The notes under the pieces: generated by a model
Database searches by the model: none
Told to the model about the DNA's origin: nothing
Seen by the model: only the letters and a program-made list of their open reading frames with translations
Program-made: the position numbers and the translations under genes
Source: Natronohydrobacter sp.
GTDB lineage: Bacteria; Pseudomonadota; Alphaproteobacteria; Rhodobacterales; Rhodobacteraceae
Length of the DNA stretch: 64,000 nt
Assembly (NCBI GenBank): GCA_020832555.1
Contig: JAFIEM010000002.1
Coordinates: forward strand, 1-64,000
Reading direction: 5' to 3'
In this document: one piece after another, positions 7,539 to 16,158 of the stretch
How positions within the stretch are numbered: the stretch's first letter is position 1
Layout of the letters: the number at the start of each line of letters is the position of its first letter

Positions 7539-10007
7539 TCAACGATCCCCGTCTCCGTCACTTTCGGTCGCATCAAGAACCTCATCGCGCACCATCTCGG
7601 TCCGGGCATTCTCATCACGCGGATCACGCGGCGGCTCAACCTTCTCGGTCGGGGCCTCACCGCGCAGGGCTTCGGGGTTTCGAAGCCAGATATCGCGCTG
7701 TGCAAACGGTATCTCGATGCCTTCTTCCTTGAAGCGCTCGCTGATCTGGTGGCGCAATTCGGTACGCACCGACATCCCGAAGCTGACATCGCTCAGAACC
7801 ATCCGCAATTCGAAATCCAACGAATCTGCGCCAAAATCAACAAAATGAACCTGCGGCGCAGGATCGATCAGCGCCAATGGCTCGTTTTCACCAATCTCCT
7901 TAAGGATGCGCGCCACCTTTCGCGTGTCAGATCCATAGGCCACTCCCACCGGTATCGTAATGCGCCCAAGCGAGTTGTAGCGCGTCCAGTTCGTCACCGT
8001 CCCCTGAATCAGATCCGCATTCGGCACGATCACATCTGTCCGGTCAAAGGTCTCGATCACGGTCGAGCGCACCGAGATCGAGCGCACAGTACCCATCGTG
8101 CCACCCACCTCGATCCAGTCCCCTTCAGCAACCGGGCGCTCGATCAGCAGGATCACACCAGAGATGAAATTCGACACGATATTCTGCAGACCGAAGCCAA
8201 TGCCCACCGACAGCGCACCCGCGACAATCGCCAGACCGGACAGATCAATCCCGGCAGTCGAAATCGCCACCAGAGCCGCAATGAAGATACCCACATAGCC
8301 GGTGCCAGAGATGATCGCCTTCTGCCCGCCCTTGTCGATCTTGGTCTTGGGCAGAACCGAGCTTTCAAGCGCCCCTTGCAAAATCCGTGTGAGCACGAAA
8401 CCGATCGAGAACACAACGACGAAGCTCAGAATATTCGTCGGTGAGATGCGCGTATCGCCGATACGGAAGCCTTCGCGCAGCACCTGCAGGAATTCCAGCA
8501 ACTCGGTCGGGCGCACGCCCCAGATCAGGGCGAAAACCGGCAGCGACAGGATCACCAGAGCGAAGTTGAAAAGTGACGGGATCAGGGCCGAGTCCGCGCC
8601 TTCCTCAGATTTGGTGACGACGCAGTAAACGTCTTCGTCAAGCTGCATCAGGAAGAGCAGCACAACAATCAGCCCCAGCGAAGTGACCGTCGAATAAAGC
8701 AGCGCCTCTGCCGCCTGCACATAGCCGACTGCCGCAAAGAGCGGTGCCCCTGCCCCAATGACCATCACGATCTTGCCAAGGACCGAAATCATCCGGTCCA
8801 TGAAGCGCACGTCACGCGCGCTGTCGCTGTGAATGGCCTGGCTGTGCTGGCCAAGCAACATGCCTATGCGGACCAGAACCAGCCCGATAAAGACCAGAAT
8901 CGGGAAAGCCAGCACGGCATTGGCGGCATCCGAATTGGTCTCGACCGGAAAGAATTCCTCGAACAGGGCAGACACCGCCAGCGCCAAGCCGATCATATTC
9001 GCCCAGAAACGCCCTTCCCGGCGACGGTTTGCAGGCAGATCCAAAGGTGCGGAGGTCGTGTCCTCCACCGGGAACATCTGACGCCCGGCCCAACGGGCCG
9101 TGAAATAGGCAATCCCCGCAACCCACAGACCAGTGGTCACGGCATCGCTGGCAGTCCCAAGAAGCGAACTGAGTTCAAGCGCGATGCTGATGGCGAAGAC
9201 CGCCGTCACAGGCACAATGATCTGGGTCAGCGACAACAGCCGCGCCAGAGCCCGCTTCCCGCGCCGTGACCCGCCATCGCTCAGCCAGCGCGCCACGATC
9301 TGTTCGATCCAGCGCCGCCCTCGCAGCAGCACGAAGCCAGAGACCACCAGCAACAACAGCGTCACTGGCAAGTTCGAGCGCAATTCGCGCATGCGGGCGG
9401 GATCATCGACCACCCCAAGGACTTGCGTCCCGAAAACGAAACTGGTGCCCCAGACCGCATCCGCAGCCGCGACCCAGTTCACCGGATTGACCGGAGAGGG
9501 CCAGAGCGTGAGCAAGGCTTCGGCGTCGCGCTCCCGCAGGGTCGTATCGATCTGACGGATCAGACCATCCGCCCGGCGAAACGCTTCTTGCGCAGCAATC
9601 CCCGGCGCCTGAAGCGCAGTCAGCTGCTCTGCCAGTTCAGCCCGGCGTTCGGCGATTTCCGGGGCCTCTGTCGCCCCGTCTTCCGGTGGTGGGCCCAGGG
9701 CGGCGATCTGCTCGCGCAGGCTGGCAATCCGGGTCTGATTGGCGTCTTGCGCTGCCAGAAACCGGGTCCGGAACATGACGAGTTCCGCGCGCAGCTCTGC
9801 CAGTTGTTCGCTGGTGATCTGTCGCCCGTCAAGTTGGCTTTCAACGCGCTGTGCAAAGCTGCGCCACGCCTCGTAATCCGGCGCAGAGGATGGCGCCGAA
9901 CCAGAGTTGCGTTCAAACGAGGCAGTCGGGTCTTGAGCCTGCGCGGGTGTTGCGACGCCCGAAAGCGTGCAAAACAGCGCCAGCGCAATGATGCGGAACA
10001 GAAACAT
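7539..10007 (-). CDS. Large mechanosensitive channel of the MscS family (DUF3772 N-terminal region)
   Basis: An 822-residue inner-membrane protein. A signal peptide (MFLFRIIALALFCTLSGVATPAQA) is followed by a periplasmic, coiled-coil-rich DUF3772-like region (about 30-190) and about ten membrane segments. The MscS pore and beta domain are at about 590-690: GLSVGIGFGLQNIVSNFISG, then GDWIEVGGTMGTVRSISVRST and VPNADLIQGTVTNWT, followed by the alpha/beta domain. The acidic, proline-rich tail ends in ESDGDGDR. It should release solutes on hypo-osmotic shock. The start lies 9 bases after the cysteine synthase stop in the same direction, so it is probably co-transcribed with it. Confidence 0.93.
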   Translation of the reverse strand: MFLFRIIALALFCTLSGVATPAQAQDPTASFERNSGSAPSSAPDYEAWRSFAQRVESQLDGRQITSEQLAELRAELVMFRTRFLAAQDANQTRIASLREQIAALGPPPEDGATEAPEIAERRAELAEQLTALQAPGIAAQEAFRRADGLIRQIDTTLRERDAEALLTLWPSPVNPVNWVAAADAVWGTSFVFGTQVLGVVDDPARMRELRSNLPVTLLLLVVSGFVLLRGRRWIEQIVARWLSDGGSRRGKRALARLLSLTQIIVPVTAVFAISIALELSSLLGTASDAVTTGLWVAGIAYFTARWAGRQMFPVEDTTSAPLDLPANRRREGRFWANMIGLALAVSALFEEFFPVETNSDAANAVLAFPILVFIGLVLVRIGMLLGQHSQAIHSDSARDVRFMDRMISVLGKIVMVIGAGAPLFAAVGYVQAAEALLYSTVTSLGLIVVLLFLMQLDEDVYCVVTKSEEGADSALIPSLFNFALVILSLPVFALIWGVRPTELLEFLQVLREGFRIGDTRISPTNILSFVVVFSIGFVLTRILQGALESSVLPKTKIDKGGQKAIISGTGYVGIFIAALVAISTAGIDLSGLAIVAGALSVGIGFGLQNIVSNFISGVILLIERPVAEGDWIEVGGTMGTVRSISVRSTVIETFDRTDVIVPNADLIQGTVTNWTRYNSLGRITIPVGVAYGSDTRKVARILKEIGENEPLALIDPAPQVHFVDFGADSLDFELRMVLSDVSFGMSVRTELRHQISERFKEEGIEIPFAQRDIWLRNPEALRGEAPTEKVEPPRDPRDENARTEMVRDEVLDATESDGDGDR

Positions 10008-10016
10008 TACGGTCCT

Positions 10017-11051
10017 TTATGCATCCTCGAACACTGTCGGCAATGACCGGGCAGAGCGCGCCAGCCACTCTGGCACAGGCAGCCCCTTGCCACGCAGAAA
10101 CTCGGGGTTGAACAGTTTCGACTGATATCGCGTGCCATAATCGCACAGGATGGTCACGATGGTATGCCCTGGCCCCATCTCGCGCGCCATCCGGATCGCG
10201 CCTGCCACATTCACCCCGGACGAGCCACCAAGGCACAAGCCTTCCTCGGCCAGCAGCTCAAAGACAATCGGCAGGGCTTCTTCATCGGGGATCTGTGCGC
10301 AGAAATCCGGGCGCAACCCTTCAAGATTGGCCGTGATCCGCCCCTGACCTATCCCTTCGGTGATCGACGTGCCCTCAGATGTCATCTCGCCGGTGGTGTA
10401 GAAGTTATAGAGCGCCGCCCCCATCGGATCGGCGAGCCCGATTTTCACCCCCTTCGGCTGCAGCGCCTGCGCCACCCCGGCAAGCGTGCCACCAGAACCC
10501 ACTGCGCAGATGAAGCCATCGACCTTGCCGCCGGTCTGGTCCCAGATCTCGGGGCCGGTGGTTTCCACATGCGCCTGCCGGTTGGCCACATTGTCGAACT
10601 GGTTCGCCCAGATCGCCCCATAGGGTTCGGTCTTTGCCAGCTCCTCTGCCAGCCGCCCGGAATAGCGCACATAATTGTTGGGATTGCGATAGGGCGCGGC
10701 AGGCACTTCAACCAGTTCTGCACCCGCAAGCCGCAGCATATCCTTCTTTTCCTGACTCTGCGTCTCCGGGATCACGATGACTGTGCGAAACCCCAGCGAG
10801 GCCCCGACCAGTGCAAGCCCGATCCCGGTATTGCCCGCTGTCCCCTCGACAATCGTGCCGCCAGGCTTGAGCGCCCCGCGCGCCACTGCGTCACGGATGA
10901 TATAGAGCGCTGCGCGATCCTTGACCGACTGGCCGGGATTCAGGAACTCGGCTTTGCCAAGGATCTCGCAGCCCGTGGCCGCGCTGGCCTTGTTCAGGCG
11001 GATCAGTGGCGTATTCCCGATCGCGGCGGACAGGTTTGCATGAAGCGTCAT
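10017..11051 (-). CDS. cysK: Cysteine synthase A (O-acetylserine sulfhydrylase), PLP-dependent
   Basis: A 344-residue fold-type II PLP enzyme that makes cysteine from O-acetylserine and sulfide. The PLP lysine is Lys44 in NPGQSVKDRAAL; the substrate loop reads EGTAGNTGIGLA rather than the EPTSGNTGIG of E. coli CysK, a variant found in one branch of cysteine synthases; the PLP-phosphate loop is GSGGT. I chose ATG 11051 because GGAG lies seven bases before it; an upstream TTG at 11069 is less likely. It lies between a small membrane protein gene and the MscS gene, all leftward. Strictly, cystathionine beta-synthase-like or other sulfhydrylase activity cannot be excluded. Confidence 0.9.
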   Translation of the reverse strand: MTLHANLSAAIGNTPLIRLNKASAATGCEILGKAEFLNPGQSVKDRAALYIIRDAVARGALKPGGTIVEGTAGNTGIGLALVGASLGFRTVIVIPETQSQEKKDMLRLAGAELVEVPAAPYRNPNNYVRYSGRLAEELAKTEPYGAIWANQFDNVANRQAHVETTGPEIWDQTGGKVDGFICAVGSGGTLAGVAQALQPKGVKIGLADPMGAALYNFYTTGEMTSEGTSITEGIGQGRITANLEGLRPDFCAQIPDEEALPIVFELLAEEGLCLGGSSGVNVAGAIRMAREMGPGHTIVTILCDYGTRYQSKLFNPEFLRGKGLPVPEWLARSARSLPTVFEDA

Positions 11052-11147
11052 GTCAGACTCCGATGACAATGTTGCGCACCGTCTCTAAAGCGGTGCGCGA
11101 TTGCAAGCGCCCCTGACGCAACTGTGACCGGGGCGAAAAAACAGGCG

Positions 11148-11588
11148 TCAGATCGTGCCGTAGCGTTTGGCGGTACGCGCAAACAGCCATAATCCAAAGG
11201 CCATCGCTGCCTGTCCCGCACCAAAGAACAGCGGACTGATCTGACCCAGCACCGCCAGTCCCTGCGCAAAGGCCAGAACGCCCCAGACCAGTGTCACAAA
11301 AGCCGCGAGAAGTGTCAGCGCCAGCAACAATACCGACGCGCGGTCCCCCAACAGCAAAAGCAAGGCGCCAAGAAGACCGGTCCAGATGGTCAGGGTCAGT
11401 GCCAGTGCTGCCCATTGCGGCATGGTCTCGAAAAGACCATCCAGCCCCATCGGCGCGGGCAAGGGCAGATAGCCAGAGAGCGCATCGTAGCGCGCATGGA
11501 CATATTCAACCGCATGAAAGGCAAACCAGAAAAGCCCGACAACTCCGAAAATGGTGGTGAGAAAACTGCGGCCCTGTGCTGCTGGCAT
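11148..11588 (-). CDS. Hypothetical four-helix membrane protein
   Basis: A 146-residue protein that I do not recognise. Four hydrophobic segments are visible: about 11-28 (FLTTIFGVVGLFWFAFHAVEY), 57-77, 82-105 and 110-135, with a short basic tail (ARTAKRYGTI). The overall look is like small DoxX-type or unnamed Rhodobacterales integral proteins. AAGGAG precedes the ATG at 11588, which rules out the longer reading to 11672. It lies 96 bases upstream of cysK, in the same direction, and may share its transcript. Confidence 0.75.
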   Translation of the reverse strand: MPAAQGRSFLTTIFGVVGLFWFAFHAVEYVHARYDALSGYLPLPAPMGLDGLFETMPQWAALALTLTIWTGLLGALLLLLGDRASVLLLALTLLAAFVTLVWGVLAFAQGLAVLGQISPLFFGAGQAAMAFGLWLFARTAKRYGTI

Positions 11589-11670
11589 GGAAAACTCCTT
11601 CTTTACGGGCAGATTGCCCTGAGTGGCCCAGACTGTCCAGCCCTCGCGCTTGAACTTAGCGGAGCGGAGC

Positions 11671-11706
11671 AAAAGGAAAAGCGCCCTGCCAGTGGCAGAG
11701 CGCTTT
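11671..11706 (-). terminator. Intrinsic terminator after the Hint-domain gene
   Basis: On the reverse strand a stem AGCGCTCTGCC / GGCAGGGCGCT with one mismatch and a three-base loop is followed by TTTTCCTTTT. It lies just past the stop of the Hint gene (11727) and before the small membrane protein gene, so it separates the two transcripts. Confidence 0.7.
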
Positions 11707-11726
11707 GCTTCGGCTGTCAGTGTAAA

Positions 11727-12812
11727 TCAGGCTGCGAACAACAGGCGGGCTTCGTGCGCCTTGAGCGTCATGCGCGCCGCCTTGTATGCAGTCTGACCGG
11801 CTTTTCCGGCCAGTTCGGGGAAAAGGGCCAGAATCTCGTCACGTTGCTCTGCACCCAGCCCATCAAGCGAGTGGTCCGCCGGCTGGAAGCTCTCGCTCCA
11901 CATGCCGTCACCAAGCACGATCTGGTGCGATTCGAACATGATATGCACATAGCTGACCGGACGGCTGTCGCGCTCGATACCCGGCTGGCCGACCAGATGT
12001 CCGGCCGGAACAAGCACTTCCTTTTCGCCAAACAGCATTTCCGCCTGTGCACCGCAGATCAGAACGCGGTGTGCGGGCGAGACGCGCGTATCAATCTCGG
12101 GCGTGTTCAGCCCAAGCGATCCGGCGCGCAACAGCACAGAGGCAAATTCCGGCTGTGCCGCCAGTTCAGCGGCGTCAATGCTGCGCTGACCCGCCCAGAC
12201 AAGCGGCATGTAGCCGTGATCCCGCGTCAGAACCAGATCACCCGCCTTGAGCGTCTCAACAGCTTTGCGCCCTTCTGCGGTGTCGATCAAGGTGCCTGCA
12301 ACGAAGCAGGGGATTTCAACATCGTCATCATTGCTCAGCTTGCTGTCATCGCTGCCCGGTGTCAGGTTGATGACCCCTTCATCGACAGGCGGTGACGAGA
12401 CTTCGATGCTCACGATATCGCCTGGCAGCCACGGATCATCCAGGTTGAACGTGTCAGAGGGGGACAGGAAGTTGATCGTATTGCCATCCGGCCCTTCAAG
12501 CGTCAGCGCGACCGTCTGGCCCTGCTGGGTGAAGGTTTCGCCCGTTTCCGGGTCGATCTTCGTATAGGTGCCCCAGAATTCATGCACCCCGACCAGCGTG
12601 TAGGTCACACCGTCGATTTCGACAGTCGATCCGACAGGGACAAGATTGCCGAAAGTGCCCTCAGGTGTCTCGAAAACCAGACCGTCGCGCACTTCCTTGA
12701 GTTCGGACAGATCCGGGTGGTCATCATAGGTAAATGTCGTCCCCATCGGGGTATCCGTCGTAATGCCGGAACCCCGGGTCATGATGAGGTCATTGATTGT
12801 TACCAAAGGCAT
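11727..12812 (-). CDS. Hint-domain (hedgehog/intein) protein
   Basis: A 361-residue protein in two parts. The N-terminal part (about 1-165) is acidic and rich in Asp, Thr and Gly, with beta-strand-like repeats and no signal peptide. The C-terminal part (about 166-335) is a Hint_2 domain: it begins IPCFVAGTLIDTAEG with the candidate nucleophile Cys169, and later has RVSPAHRVLI with the block-F-like histidine. Such proteins are frequent in Rhodobacteraceae and often accompany repeat-in-toxin secreted proteins; autoprocessing by the Hint cysteine is assumed from the fold. GGAAGG lies upstream of the ATG. It is a lone gene closed by a terminator, with a 362-base upstream region. Confidence 0.88.
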   Translation of the reverse strand: MPLVTINDLIMTRGSGITTDTPMGTTFTYDDHPDLSELKEVRDGLVFETPEGTFGNLVPVGSTVEIDGVTYTLVGVHEFWGTYTKIDPETGETFTQQGQTVALTLEGPDGNTINFLSPSDTFNLDDPWLPGDIVSIEVSSPPVDEGVINLTPGSDDSKLSNDDDVEIPCFVAGTLIDTAEGRKAVETLKAGDLVLTRDHGYMPLVWAGQRSIDAAELAAQPEFASVLLRAGSLGLNTPEIDTRVSPAHRVLICGAQAEMLFGEKEVLVPAGHLVGQPGIERDSRPVSYVHIMFESHQIVLGDGMWSESFQPADHSLDGLGAEQRDEILALFPELAGKAGQTAYKAARMTLKAHEARLLFAA

Positions 12813-13174
12813 CGCGGTTCACCTTCCACCAAGAACGAGAGCAGCGTCGCGCTGCATCTGAGCCAAAGCCATGTGTTTCAAGTCCTGCGTCGTGCGGACT
12901 CGCCCCCCACAGTACATCATATCTTAACCTATAGAACTTTGCCTCAAGTTTGCGGCGAAAACATGGCGCATTGGTAGGATTCCGCTGAAAACATTGCATT
13001 ATTGTTCTCGATGCGGAAACAAAGAGACGAAATTTTCCGAGTTTGTCAGTAAATCCCCGCAAGCCGGAGAGTGTCACCTTTCGGCTTGCGCGTATCGCCC
13101 TATCGGCTACTCAACCTGCACGCGAAAAAGAAGTGGGATCTCCGCGCGCAGTCTGTTCGACCGCGAATCACACC
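12813..13174. other. 362-base intergenic region with a 9-bp inverted repeat
   Basis: This gap separates the Hint gene from the DUF2189 pair, all leftward. It is more AT-rich than its surroundings (about 12900-13050) and should hold the Hint gene promoter. A perfect inverted repeat, CGCAAGCCG (13058-13066) and CGGCTTGCG (13082-13090) with a 15-base loop, is the only structure I see; no T run follows it. Short readings in the gap have no ribosome site or codon bias, so I call no gene. Confidence 0.6.
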
Positions 13175-13957
13175 TCAGGGAAGCGCCTTGCGATACAGAT
13201 GCCAGGTTGCATGACCCAACACCGGCAAGACCAGAAACAGCCCCAGAAACAACGGCAACATGCCGATGAAAAGCAATCCCGCAATCAGCACGGCCCAGAC
13301 CGCCATCACCGCGAAATTTGTCGTCACGACCTTGAAAGAGGTGATCATTGCCGTGATGAAATCGACCTCGCGATCCAGCAGCAACGGCAGCGAAACAACC
13401 GTCAGCGCAAAAAGCGTCGCGGCCATCACCCCGCCGATCGTGCCGCCCACCAGCAGCATCATCAGCCCTGGACCCGAAAGCAGCATTTCCGCCGAGGAGC
13501 TCGTGATCGGGCGCAGGCCGAAGAACAGCGCGAAGATCGTATGCGCCACGAAAACCCAGAACATGAAGGCCAGCATGATCACCATCGCCATGGACGGCAC
13601 CTGCCGGTCCTTTTGCGCGAGAACACACCCGGCGACAGCATTCCAGTTCAACGGCTCATTCTGCTCCAGCCTGCGGCTGACTTCATAGAGGCCGGTCGCC
13701 GCGAATGGCGCAAGCAGCGGAAACCCGACCGCGATAGGGATGAACCACCAGCTTTGCCCGGAGGCCAGAAACACCGCATAGAGCACCAGCCCGCCGAGCA
13801 CATAGACCAGCGAAAAGACGATGCCGAAGATCGGCGCGCGCCGAAAATCACGCAAGCCGGCCCGCAACACATCTGCAAGATCGGCGTAGTTCAGTTTCTG
13901 CGGTGCTGGAATAGGTGATGGTGGCAGGTTTACTGCGCTCGACATCTGATCAGACAT
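13175..13957 (-). CDS. DUF2189 family membrane protein (downstream copy)
   Basis: A 260-residue integral membrane protein with six or so helices. After a short soluble N-terminus come LRAGLRDFRRAPIFGIVFSLVYVLGG, FPLLAPFAATGLYEVSRR, and the conserved cytoplasmic LLDREVDFITAMITSFK segment, ending LVLPVLGHATWHLYRKALP. These are hallmarks of DUF2189 proteins of alphaproteobacteria, whose function is unknown. GGAGGAAG precedes the ATG at 13957; the longer reading to 14014 lacks this. The next gene upstream is a clear paralogue with the same motifs in the same order. Confidence 0.87.
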   Translation of the reverse strand: MSDQMSSAVNLPPSPIPAPQKLNYADLADVLRAGLRDFRRAPIFGIVFSLVYVLGGLVLYAVFLASGQSWWFIPIAVGFPLLAPFAATGLYEVSRRLEQNEPLNWNAVAGCVLAQKDRQVPSMAMVIMLAFMFWVFVAHTIFALFFGLRPITSSSAEMLLSGPGLMMLLVGGTIGGVMAATLFALTVVSLPLLLDREVDFITAMITSFKVVTTNFAVMAVWAVLIAGLLFIGMLPLFLGLFLVLPVLGHATWHLYRKALP

Positions 13958-14062
13958 TCTTCTTCCTCCGGTTCCCTGCCTGCAAGGATAGAACCGTGCC
14001 CGAAAGTCGTGCAAGGAAATTCGCGCCAGATGTCAGTGCATCGGGCGCGAAATCACATCTGA

Positions 14063-14839
14063 TCAGTCCGAAACCGCGCGCCGGTAAAGATGCCATGTCG
14101 CATGGCCAAGCACAGGCAGCGCAATGAACAGACCAAGAAAAGCCGGGATCATGGCGACAATCATGATCGCTGCAATCAAGGCCGCCCAACGCAGCATGAC
14201 CTGCGGGTTGCTGCGCACCGTCTCGACACTGGTGATCATGGCGGTGACGAAATCCACTTCGCGATCCAGAAGCATCGGCAAACTGATGACCGTGATCGAA
14301 AACAGCACCAAGGCCACGACAGCGCCCACCAGAGTTCCCACAAGCAACATCAGGATGCCACTACCTGAAAGCAGCAACCCAAGGCTATCGAATCCGATTC
14401 CGCTTTGCGCCATGAAGATCGCGAAGATACCGCGCGCAAGAATGATCCAGAAACCGAAGATGATCAGAACGCCCACGGCCATCAGCGCAAGCTGCCCATC
14501 GCCGCGCCCCTTCAGCGCACCCAAGACTGGCCCCCAGGACAAAGGTTCACCCATTTCGCGCCGACGACTGACTTCATAGAGGCCGATCGCGGCAAACGGG
14601 GCCAGTAGCGGGAAGCCAGCGGCAATCGGGATGAACCAGACCGGTTGCCCCGCTGCCCCAAGCCCGAACCAGAGCGCCAGCCCGCCCAGCACATAGACCA
14701 GCGCGAAAAACAGCCCATAGGCCGGAGCTGCCTTGAAATCCGCAACGCCTGCGGCAAGCGCCGCGCGCAAATCTGATATCTCAAGCTGGCGTGGGCTGGC
14801 CGGTTGCGCACCGGATGAATGAAGCGTGGTATCGGACAT
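14063..14839 (-). CDS. DUF2189 family membrane protein (upstream copy)
   Basis: A 258-residue paralogue of its downstream neighbour. It has the same blocks: AALAAGVADFKAAPAYGLFFALVYVLGG, FPLLAPFAAIGLYEVSRR, LLDREVDFVTAMITSVE and a C-terminal LPVLGHATWHLYRRAVSD. The middle region between them differs more. GAGGAG lies eight bases before the ATG at 14839. The two genes are 105 bases apart, run the same way and look like a tandem duplication. No function is established; the paired membrane topology suggests homologous subunits or sequential roles, but this is inference. Confidence 0.87.
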   Translation of the reverse strand: MSDTTLHSSGAQPASPRQLEISDLRAALAAGVADFKAAPAYGLFFALVYVLGGLALWFGLGAAGQPVWFIPIAAGFPLLAPFAAIGLYEVSRRREMGEPLSWGPVLGALKGRGDGQLALMAVGVLIIFGFWIILARGIFAIFMAQSGIGFDSLGLLLSGSGILMLLVGTLVGAVVALVLFSITVISLPMLLDREVDFVTAMITSVETVRSNPQVMLRWAALIAAIMIVAMIPAFLGLFIALPVLGHATWHLYRRAVSD

Positions 14840-14956
14840 GCGACAGACTCCTCTTCTGACCTGCAATGCCAGAAGTTTAAGCCTGCGACACGCTGCCGCG
14901 CAAGAAAATCCGCCGCGCCGGTCTGCGGATCGCAGTCACATCCGGGTTAGCTGCGC

Positions 14957-16084
14957 CTAATCGCCCGCTGTGGCCTCGGCGCGCGACTTCCCGGCCACAT
15001 CACGGGCAAGCGTGGCCGCCATCAGCCCGTCCAGCGCACCGTCCAGCACGCCCTGCGTGTCCGAAGTCTCGAAGCCTGTGCGCAGGTCTTTCACCATCTG
15101 ATACGGATGCAGCACATAAGAGCGGATCTGATTGCCCCAGCCTGCATCGCCCTTGGCATCATGCGCAGCCTCGATGGCCTCGGTGCGTTTGCGCAATTCC
15201 ATCTCATAGAGCCGCGATTTCAGCGCATTCATCGCAATCTCGCGGTTCTGGTGCTGTGATTTCTGGCTCGATGTGGTCACGATGCCTGTCGGGATATGGG
15301 TGATCCGCACCGCCGAATCCGTCGTGTTGACATGCTGCCCACCTGCGCCGGACGACCGGTAAGTGTCGATGCGGATATCGGACGGGTTGATCTCGATTTC
15401 GATATTGTCATCGACCACCGGATAGACCCAGACCGAGCTGAACGAGGTATGCCGCCGCGCTGAACTGTCATAGGGCGAAATCCGCACCAGACGGTGCACG
15501 CCGGATTCCGATTTCAGCCAACCATAGGCATTATGGCCGCTGATCTTGTAGGCGACCGAGCGGATACCCGCTTCCTCGCCCGCACTTTCACTCATCATTT
15601 CGACGGTATAGCCGCGCTTCTCGGCCCAGCGGACATACATGCGCGCCAGCATCGAGGCCCAGTCGCAGCTTTCCGTCCCGCCCGCGCCCGCGTTGATCTC
15701 AAGGAAGGTATCATTGCTGTCAGCCTCACCGTTCAGAAGCGCCTCAAGCTCTTTCTCGGCGGCAACCTTGGCCAGTTTCGCAAGCTCGGCCTCGGCTTCC
15801 GTGACGATCTCTGCATCGCCCTCGGCTTCGCCCAGTTCGATCAGACCGACCTGATCCTCCAACTCGCGCGAGAGCGACCGATAGGTTTCCAGCGCATCCG
15901 CCAGCAAACGCCGGTCCCGCATCAGCGCCTGCGCGCGTGCGGGGTCATTCCACAGGGCCGGGTCTTCGGACATGGCGTCGAATTCTTCCAGCCGGTGCGG
16001 GGCCGTTTCAATGTCCATCCGCTGGCCCAACAGGGCCAGGGATTTGCGGATCGCATCAATATGGCCTTGCGTCTCAGAGCGCAT
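14957..16084 (-). CDS. prfB: Peptide chain release factor 2
   Basis: A 375-residue class I release factor that reads UGA/UAA stop codons and triggers peptide release. The catalytic GGQ is in [19 protein letters not shown]. The stop-recognition tripeptide, SPF in E. coli, is SPY here ([14 protein letters not shown]), the form common in alphaproteobacteria. The reading frame is continuous from MRSETQGH to the end: the in-frame UGA programmed-frameshift site near codon 25 known in E. coli is absent. The gene follows the PBP1A gene by 74 bases in a typical amidase-PBP1A-prfB order. Confidence 0.97.
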   Translation of the reverse strand: MRSETQGHIDAIRKSLALLGQRMDIETAPHRLEEFDAMSEDPALWNDPARAQALMRDRRLLADALETYRSLSRELEDQVGLIELGEAEGDAEIVTEAEAELAKLAKVAAEKELEALLNGEADSNDTFLEINAGAGGTESCDWASMLARMYVRWAEKRGYTVEMMSESAGEEAGIRSVAYKISGHNAYGWLKSESGVHRLVRISPYDSSARRHTSFSSVWVYPVVDDNIEIEINPSDIRIDTYRSSGAGGQHVNTTDSAVRITHIPTGIVTTSSQKSQHQNREIAMNALKSRLYEMELRKRTEAIEAAHDAKGDAGWGNQIRSYVLHPYQMVKDLRTGFETSDTQGVLDGALDGLMAATLARDVAGKSRAEATAGD

Positions 16085-16158
16085 TCCGTCTCACCATTCG
16101 CTGATCAGTCTGTTCGAGCGCGTGCATAGCGTGCCGCGCTCCAAGGGGCAAGCGCGCC

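Noticed and set aside
14957-16084. Programmed frameshift in prfB
   Set aside because: No in-frame UGA near codon 25; one continuous frame covers the whole protein.
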